64,000 nt of DNA. Origin: Bradyrhizobium sp. AUGA SZCCT0283 (lineage in GTDB: Bacteria; Pseudomonadota; Alphaproteobacteria; Rhizobiales; Xanthobacteraceae). This document shows, piece by piece, positions 59,041 through 64,000 of this stretch. How positions within the stretch are numbered: the stretch's first letter is position 1; the number at the start of each line of letters is the position of its first letter. The stretch lies in the NCBI RefSeq assembly GCF_018130385.1, contig NZ_JAFCLU010000002.1, forward strand, positions 248,001-312,000. The letters are read 5' to 3'. The position numbers and the translations under genes were made by a program. The notes beneath the pieces were generated by a model. The model searched no databases and had not been told where the DNA came from. It saw nothing but the letters and a program-made list of their open reading frames with translations.

Positions 59041-59739
59041 ATGGCCGAGGGTAGCTACAGGCAGTTCTGCCCGGTGGCGATGGCTGCAGAAGTACTTTGC
59101 ACGCGTTGGACCGTTGTCTTGCTCCGCGAACTCGTCGCCGGATCGACGCGCTTCAACGAACTGCGACGCGGCGTGCCACGGATGTCGCCGGCGTTGCTGT
59201 CACGGCGGCTCAAGGATCTTGAAGCCGCAGGAATTGTCGCTCGCGAGGCGTCGCGCTCAGAGTCCGGTGCATTCGAGTATCGTCTGACGGCGTCGGGGCG
59301 AGAACTTGAACCGATCGTCGAGGCATTTGGAATCTGGGGCCAGCGCCGCATCGACGCCGACTTGTCGCTCCAGCATCTCGACGTTCAACTCCTGATGTGG
59401 GACATGCGTCGGAATCTGAACACGACGCCAATGCCGCAGGGGCGAAACGTCGTTCAGTTCGTTTATCCCGAACTGCCCGCCACGCAGAGATCCTGGTGGC
59501 TTATCGTCGACCCCAAGGACGACGTCGATCTCTGTTCAGTCGATCCCGGATTCGACGTAGACCTCTATGTGTCCGTCGACCTGCGAACCATGACCGCGAT
59601 CTGGATGGGGCTTGATACGGTCCGCGCCGCCGTGGCAAGCAAGCGCATGATTTTGACCGGCGACCGCCGCATCGCTTCCGCCATGCAGACCTGGCTCGGG
59701 CTCAGTCCGTTTGCAAAAGAGAAAAAACTCGCGAGCTGA
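59041..59739 (+). CDS. HxlR-family regulator with C-terminal extension
   Basis: 232 aa. ATG preceded by GAGAGGGAGAGAAGC. HxlR winged helix at ~8-100 (FCPVAMAAEVLCTRWTVVLLRELVAGSTRFNELRRGVPRMSPALLSRRLKDLEAAGIVARE), but the usual family is only ~110 aa; residues ~115-232 form a second domain (WWLIVDPKDDVDLCSVDPGFDVDLYVSVDLRTMTAIWMGLDTVRAAVASKRMILTGDRRIA) that looks like an SCP2 sterol-carrier fold. A lipid-like ligand is therefore possible. Divergent from the SRPBCC gene, so control of that gene is plausible but unproved. Confidence 0.85.
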   Translation: MAEGSYRQFCPVAMAAEVLCTRWTVVLLRELVAGSTRFNELRRGVPRMSPALLSRRLKDLEAAGIVAREASRSESGAFEYRLTASGRELEPIVEAFGIWGQRRIDADLSLQHLDVQLLMWDMRRNLNTTPMPQGRNVVQFVYPELPATQRSWWLIVDPKDDVDLCSVDPGFDVDLYVSVDLRTMTAIWMGLDTVRAAVASKRMILTGDRRIASAMQTWLGLSPFAKEKKLAS

Positions 59740-59822
59740 CTGCCGGTACAGTTCCGGAACTGGAGGCAGCCCAAAACTTCCTGATAGTTGAAATGATGTG
59801 TTCAACTTCGAAAGGGAAACAG

Positions 59823-60245
59823 ATGGATCACACAGGAAGCTGCTTTTGCGGAGCCGTCAGGCTCGTGGTCAGGGGTGCGCCCGAGGCCATGGGTTATTGT
59901 CACTGCCGTTCCTGTCGCTCGTGGTCTGGCGGGCCGGTCAACGCCTTCAGCCTATGGAAGCCGGATGCGGTCGAGATCGAATCAGGAGGCGAGCATATTG
60001 CGACTTTTCAGAAGACGCCGGTGAGTGAGCGCAAATACTGCAAGAAGTGCGGCGGTCACTTGATGACCAATCACCCGACGTTCGGACTGGTTGACGTGTT
60101 TGCTGCGACGATTCCGACCCTGGATTTTAAGCCGGGCGTTCACGTCAATTACGCCGAAACGATCCTGCGCATGCGGGACGGCCTCCCAAAGCTCAAGGAT
60201 TTTCCCGCCGAATTGGGTGGTTCCGGGGAAGCTGTCGCGGAATGA
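59823..60245 (+). CDS. GFA-family zinc protein
   Basis: 140 aa from ATG 59823 (MDHTGSCFCGAVRL), with GAAAGGGAAACAG before it. Three Cys pairs define the GFA (glutathione-dependent formaldehyde-activating-like) zinc fold: CFCGAV, CHCRSC and CKKCGGHL. The family's founder is glutathione-dependent, but most members have unknown substrates; a formaldehyde role cannot be claimed. Follows the HxlR gene by 83 bases and ends at a terminator (60261). Confidence 0.88.
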   Translation: MDHTGSCFCGAVRLVVRGAPEAMGYCHCRSCRSWSGGPVNAFSLWKPDAVEIESGGEHIATFQKTPVSERKYCKKCGGHLMTNHPTFGLVDVFAATIPTLDFKPGVHVNYAETILRMRDGLPKLKDFPAELGGSGEAVAE

Positions 60246-60260
60246 TCAACCGGTAAGAAG

Positions 60261-60287
60261 AAAGGCCGCCCGAGAAGGGCGGCCTTT
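60261..60287 (+). terminator. Terminator after the GFA gene
   Basis: AAAGGCCGCCC-GAGAA-GGGCGGCCTTT, a perfect stem with flanking A and T runs, 15 bases after the stop. Confidence 0.9.
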
Positions 60288-60293
60288 CAGCGG

Positions 60294-60412
60294 CGTAGCC
60301 CGGATGGAGCCAACGGGTCGGCGCAAAGCGCGGCCCGATGACAGGCTCCGCGCAATCCGGGGAAGATTCGTCTGGAGAAAGACCCCGGGTCGCTTCGCTC
60401 CACCCGGGCTAC
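60294..60412. repeat. Family-C palindromic repeat, long copy
   Basis: GTAGCCCGGATGGAGC on the left and CTCCACCCGGGCTAC on the right pair across ~90 bases of GC-rich sequence that itself contains an inner pair (GGGTCGG...CCCGATG). It ends ten bases before the flavin reductase gene. Confidence 0.75.
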
Positions 60413-60422
60413 ATTGAGGAAT

Positions 60423-61046
60423 TCAATCCGGCCGGATCATCTCGAACATGTTTTCCGGCTTGATCTCGAAATAGTCGCCGCGGCGGCCGGCGCGGACGAT
60501 CGGATGAGCCAGCCCGGTCTGGTAGACGCCGTCCCGGATAAAGGCCTTGTCGATGTGCACGGCGACGACCTCGCCCAGCGTCAGCCAAGCCTGCGCCTTG
60601 TCGCCATTGGCCCCCTGCAACTGGATGATCTGCGTCAGCTTGCATTCGAACGCGACCGGGCTTTCCGCCACGCGGGGCACGTTGACGAGCCTGCAGGGCG
60701 CGGCGGTAAGCCCCGCGAGCTTGAACTCATCGACATCACGGGCAACATGCGCTGCCGTCGCGTTCATCTGCTTGGCCAGATCCATGGTGGCGAGATTCCA
60801 GACGAATTCGCCGGTGTCCTGAATATTGCCGGCGCTGTCCTTCCAGTTCGTCGAGGAGAAGCCGATGATCGGCGGGTGATAGCAAAAGGCGTTGAAGAAG
60901 CTGTAGGGCGCCAGATTGATGTTGCCGCTGCCATCGCGCGAGGAAATCCACCCGATCGGGCGCGGGGCGATGATGGCGTTGAAGGGATCGTGCTTGAGGC
61001 CGTGGCCGTTCTTCGGCTCGTAGAAATGCAGGTCTTTGGTGGTCAC
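60423..61046 (-). CDS. Flavin reductase family protein
   Basis: 207 aa, GTG start (no strong ribosome-binding site). FMN-binding split-barrel flavin reductase: PRPIGWISSRDGSGNINLAPYSFFNAFCYHPPIIGFSS, with the FMN loop SRDxxGxxNLAPYS, then DTGEFVWNLAT and VAFECKLTQIIQLQG. Members supply reduced flavin to monooxygenases or act alone; no partner monooxygenase gene is adjacent. Cytoplasmic. Confidence 0.88.
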   Translation of the reverse strand: MTTKDLHFYEPKNGHGLKHDPFNAIIAPRPIGWISSRDGSGNINLAPYSFFNAFCYHPPIIGFSSTNWKDSAGNIQDTGEFVWNLATMDLAKQMNATAAHVARDVDEFKLAGLTAAPCRLVNVPRVAESPVAFECKLTQIIQLQGANGDKAQAWLTLGEVVAVHIDKAFIRDGVYQTGLAHPIVRAGRRGDYFEIKPENMFEMIRPD

Positions 61047-61060
61047 GCCGGGACTCTTCC

Positions 61061-61144
61061 GTCATTGCGAGGAGCGATAGCGACAAAGCAATCCATGCCG
61101 CGTCGCGCGGAGCCAATGGATTGCTTCGCTTCGCTCGCAATGAC
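61061..61144. repeat. Family-A palindromic repeat
   Basis: GTCATTGCGAGGAGCGATAG ... GCAATCC and its mirror ending CTCGCAATGAC, between the flavin reductase and TetR genes. Confidence 0.85.
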
Positions 61145-61167
61145 GATGGTGTCAAGTAGTGAACGAA

Positions 61168-61773
61168 TCAATTCGCCTTACGGGGCTCAAGGGCCCGGAA
61201 AAGGAAATCGATCATCTGGTCGATCGTTGCGCTGGGCTTGTTGATTGCCTGCGCGATCATCTGCGGGTGGAAGAAGCGGATCATGCCGGTGCAGGTGCAG
61301 AGCGCCGCCAAAGGCAGATCAGGGGCCTCGAACTCGCCGGACGCCAAGCCCTGCGCGATCACCTCGCCGATGATGCCGGTGACGCATTCGATATGGACGA
61401 CGCAGACGTCCCAATCCTCCTGCATCGCGATCTCGACCATCTCGTGCAGCTTGGAATCACCGACATAGCGCTCGGTGTTCATTCGATTGACAGTCTTGAG
61501 CAACTCGCGCAGGCGAGGCTTCGCGGGACCGGGCTGGGCCGCGATCCGACGCGCCTCGACCTCGACCTCGCCCATCAGGGTTCGCGCCACGCTCTCGTGG
61601 ATCGCCTTCTTCGAATCGAAGAAGCGATAGACGTTGGCGGGGCTCATCCGCAGTTCCTTGGCAATGTCGGCGACCGTGGTCTTCTGGTAGCCGATCTGCC
61701 GGAACAGACGCTCCGCCACCACGAGAATCCTTTCCCGGGTGTCAGTCTCGATGTGTTCCGAAATCAGCGTCAT
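61168..61773 (-). CDS. TetR-family regulator
   Basis: 201 aa from ATG 61773 (MTLISEHIETDTRERIL), after GAGAGCTGAC; a TTG at 61785 is also open. TetR helix-turn-helix: RERILVVAERLFRQIGYQKTTVADIAKELRMSPANVYRFFDSKKAIHESV (~15-65). The C-terminal ligand domain contains a Cys pair (CTCTG). It starts 19 bases after the RND pump gene on the same strand, so it is probably co-transcribed and regulates the pump. Confidence 0.92.
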   Translation of the reverse strand: MTLISEHIETDTRERILVVAERLFRQIGYQKTTVADIAKELRMSPANVYRFFDSKKAIHESVARTLMGEVEVEARRIAAQPGPAKPRLRELLKTVNRMNTERYVGDSKLHEMVEIAMQEDWDVCVVHIECVTGIIGEVIAQGLASGEFEAPDLPLAALCTCTGMIRFFHPQMIAQAINKPSATIDQMIDFLFRALEPRKAN

Positions 61774-61792
61774 GTCAGCTCTCAATGTTCAA

Positions 61793-64000
61793 TTATTCTG
61801 CGGCGTCGGCAAGCGGAATTGCGTGCGGGCCCTTGATCTGATGTTGCGGCGCAAGATCAGGCTGCTCGGCCTGGCCGCTTTCTTCCAGGCTCTTCCTGAA
61901 CCACAGGGCGTAAAGACCCGGCAGGTACAGCAAGGTCAGGAAGGTTGCAACAAACAAGCCGCCCATGATGGTGATCGCCATCGGGCCCCAGAAGGCCGAA
62001 CGCGACAGCGGAATCATGGCCAGAATCGCCGCCAGCGCGGTCAGCACCACCGGGCGGGCACGGCGGACGGTAGCCTCGACAATGGCTTCCTTGCGCGTCA
62101 GGCCCTGGGAAACGTCGGCTTCGATCTGGTCGACCAGGATCACCGCGTTGCGCATGATCATGCCGGCCAGCGCGATCAGGCCGAGCAGCGCCACGAAGCC
62201 GAACGGCTGGTTGGCGACATTGAGCCCGAGCGAGGCGCCGACGATGCCGAGCGGCGCGGTCAGGAAGACCAGGAACAGCCGCGAGAAGCTGTGGAGCTGG
62301 ATCATCAGCAGCGTCAGCATCACCATGACCATCAGCGGAAACAGCACGAAGATCGAGGCATTGCCCTTGGCGGATTCCTCGAACGCGCCGCCCGGCTCGA
62401 TCCGGTAGGCCGGCTCGAGATGGTCGCGGATTTCCTTCAGCTTGGGCCAGATCTGGTTGGTGACATCGGGCGCCTGGACGCCGTCGACCACGTCGGTGCG
62501 CACCGTGATCGCCATGTCGCGGTTGCGCCGCCACATGATCGGCTCCTCATGGGAATACTCGATCTTGGCGATCTGCTGCAGCGGCACGGCAACGCCGTTG
62601 CGTGACGTCACAGTGAGGTCGCCGACGCTCTTGAGGTCGAGCCGTTCGGACGGGACTGCGCGCGCGACCACGCCAACCTTCTCGATGCCGTCACGGATGG
62701 TCGTGACCTGCGCGCCCGAGATCAACATGGCGAGCGCCTGCGAGACATCCTGCGGGGTCAGGCCGAGCGCCCGCGCCCGGTCCTGGTCGACCACGAGCTT
62801 CAGGTAAGGCGACTGCTCGTTCCAGTCGAGCTGCGGCTCCACGACGTTGGGATTCTGCTTCATGACGTCGCGCACCTTGTAGGCGATGTCGCGCACGGTG
62901 TTGGCGTCAGGGCCGATCACGCGGAACTGCACCGGGAAACCGACCGGCGGGCCGAAATTGAAGCGGTCGACGCGCACGCGGGCTTCGGACAGATCGCCCT
63001 CGGCGACCGCCTTCTCCAGCCGCGCCTTGATCCGCTCGCGGGCTTCAACATCCCTGGAGACGATCACGATCTCGGCGAAGGCCTCGTTCGGCAGTTGCGG
63101 ATTGAGGCCGAGCCAGAAGCGCGGCGAGCCTTGGCCGACATAGGAGGTGTAGGTCGCGATATCCTTGTCGTCCTTCAGCAGCGCCTCGGCCTTCTTCACG
63201 GATTTTTCCGTGACGTTGAAGGCGGTGCCTTCCGGCAGGCGCAACTGCAGGAACAGTTCAGGCCGCTCTGACAGCGGGAAGAACTGCTGCTGCACGTGGC
63301 CGAAGCCCACGATCGAGAGCACGAACACGCCAACGGTCGCCAGCACCACCTTGACCCGGTGGTCGACGCACCACTGCACCATCGAGCGCAGGATGCGGTA
63401 GATCCGCGTCTCGTAGACCGCGTGCGGATCGTGGTTATGGTGGACGACGATGTTTGGCAGCAGCTTGACGCCGATATAGGGCGTGAAGATCACCGCCACG
63501 AACCAGGAGGCGACCAGCGCGATCGCCACGATCCAGAAAATGCCGCCGGCATATTCACCGACCGCCGAATTGGCAAAGCCGATGGGGAGGAATCCAGCGG
63601 CCGTGACCAGCGTCCCCGTGAGCATCGGAAACGCAGTTGATTCCCAGGCAAAGGACGCCGCGCGGACGCGGTCCCAGCCCTGTTCCATTTTCACCACCAT
63701 CATTTCCACGGCGATGATGGCGTCGTCGACCAATAGGCCAAGCGCGATGATCAGCGCGCCGAGCGTGATGCGATGCAGGTCGATCGACATCGCGTTCATG
63801 ACGATGAAGACGATGGCGAGCACCAGCGGCACCGACATCGCGACCACGATGCCCGTGCGCCAGCCGAGAGCCACGAACGAGACGAACAGCACGATCGCCA
63901 GGGCCTCGATGAAGGAATGCACGAACTCGCCGACCGCGCGCTCGACCACCTTCGGCTGGTCGGCGATCTGCTCCACCTCGATGCCCTGCGGCACGGCCTT
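61793..64000 (-). CDS. RND efflux transporter, AcrB family (N-terminus beyond window)
   Basis: Partial: ~735 C-terminal residues are visible; the first ~300 (including TM1 and part of the first periplasmic loop) lie beyond the right edge. Reading continues at the edge (…KAVPQGIEVEQIADQPKVVERAV), so the gene is cut by the window, not truncated. Transmembrane bundles, the TM4 proton-relay motif GLLVDDAIIAVEMM (Asp-Asp), and the second half with MIMRNAVILVDQIEADVSQG show the AcrB/D/F type. It exports drugs or other hydrophobic compounds with an adaptor and an outer-membrane channel not seen here. The adaptor gene would be expected upstream, outside the window. TetR gene downstream. Confidence 0.9.
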   Translation of the reverse strand, partial: KAVPQGIEVEQIADQPKVVERAVGEFVHSFIEALAIVLFVSFVALGWRTGIVVAMSVPLVLAIVFIVMNAMSIDLHRITLGALIIALGLLVDDAIIAVEMMVVKMEQGWDRVRAASFAWESTAFPMLTGTLVTAAGFLPIGFANSAVGEYAGGIFWIVAIALVASWFVAVIFTPYIGVKLLPNIVVHHNHDPHAVYETRIYRILRSMVQWCVDHRVKVVLATVGVFVLSIVGFGHVQQQFFPLSERPELFLQLRLPEGTAFNVTEKSVKKAEALLKDDKDIATYTSYVGQGSPRFWLGLNPQLPNEAFAEIVIVSRDVEARERIKARLEKAVAEGDLSEARVRVDRFNFGPPVGFPVQFRVIGPDANTVRDIAYKVRDVMKQNPNVVEPQLDWNEQSPYLKLVVDQDRARALGLTPQDVSQALAMLISGAQVTTIRDGIEKVGVVARAVPSERLDLKSVGDLTVTSRNGVAVPLQQIAKIEYSHEEPIMWRRNRDMAITVRTDVVDGVQAPDVTNQIWPKLKEIRDHLEPAYRIEPGGAFEESAKGNASIFVLFPLMVMVMLTLLMIQLHSFSRLFLVFLTAPLGIVGASLGLNVANQPFGFVALLGLIALAGMIMRNAVILVDQIEADVSQGLTRKEAIVEATVRRARPVVLTALAAILAMIPLSRSAFWGPMAITIMGGLFVATFLTLLYLPGLYALWFRKSLEESGQAEQPDLAPQHQIKGPHAIPLADAAE

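Overview
The window looks like chromosomal DNA of a Bradyrhizobium-type alphaproteobacterium. Evidence: uniformly high GC; an eight-gene glpR-D-S-T-P-Q-U-V glycerol cluster in the order known from rhizobia; phosphatidylcholine-type lipid genes; likely EcfG (GGAAC-N16/17-CGTT) and CtrA (TTAA-N7-TTAA) sites; and several dispersed palindromic repeat families typical of Bradyrhizobium and Rhodopseudomonas. I count 61 protein genes, one TPP riboswitch, one gene relic and no rRNA, tRNA or CRISPR. The last gene runs off the right edge.

Layout. 0.2-2.2 kb: FecR-domain protein with a Pro/Gly/Gln tail, and a NUDIX hydrolase. 2.3-7.6 kb: membrane-lipid genes (phosphatidylserine decarboxylase, an Mpo1-like membrane protein, a PmtA-like methyltransferase, a GT4 glycosyltransferase) with a class III aminotransferase. 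7.8-13 kb: membrane-anchored TAXI protein, L,D-transpeptidase, a 44-residue secreted peptide, GlcG-like protein, and a LuxR regulator with a frameshifted tail. 13.2-19.1 kb: DUF4403 protein and an ATPase-permease-HlyD exporter operon. 19.2-21.3 kb: dodecin and two PRC-barrel genes, each behind an EcfG-like promoter. 21.5-24.7 kb: OmpR/EnvZ-like pair, zinc-ribbon protein, lytic transglycosylase. 24.8-29.7 kb: TPP riboswitch and thiO-thiS-thiG-thiE-thiC, interrupted by two repeat elements. 29.7-33.4 kb: gene-poor, repeat-rich stretch with a diverged, frameshifted copy of the thiC 3' end, a Fis-type gene behind a perfect CtrA box, and pRiA4b ORF-3 and DUF6429 genes. 33.5-35.4 kb: SPFH protein and Old Yellow Enzyme. 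35.6-44.5 kb: glycerol cluster. 44.7-46 kb: small secreted proteins. 45.9-52 kb: beta-oxidation operon fadE-fadA-fadB-thioesterase. 52.3-61 kb: small envelope protein, second LuxR regulator, SMP-30 protein, serine hydrolase, second L,D-transpeptidase, SRPBCC, HxlR, GFA and flavin reductase genes. 61.2-64 kb: TetR regulator and the C-terminal two thirds of an RND pump.

How the genes work together. Psd makes phosphatidylethanolamine, which the methyltransferase could turn into phosphatidylcholine. The thi operon makes both thiamine precursors and is gated by a riboswitch whose closing stem contains the ribosome-binding site. GlpSTPQUV imports glycerol, GlpD oxidises glycerol 3-phosphate, GlpR represses. 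The fad operon degrades acyl-CoA.

I found no undescribed defence or mobile system. The most interesting signals are: complementary degeneracy of the GlpS and GlpT ATPases, predicting one canonical and one dead ATP site; a dispersed repeat that encodes the C-terminus of GlpS; the thiC relic; a 153-base MITE-like element inside the thi operon; and the paired EcfG-type promoters.
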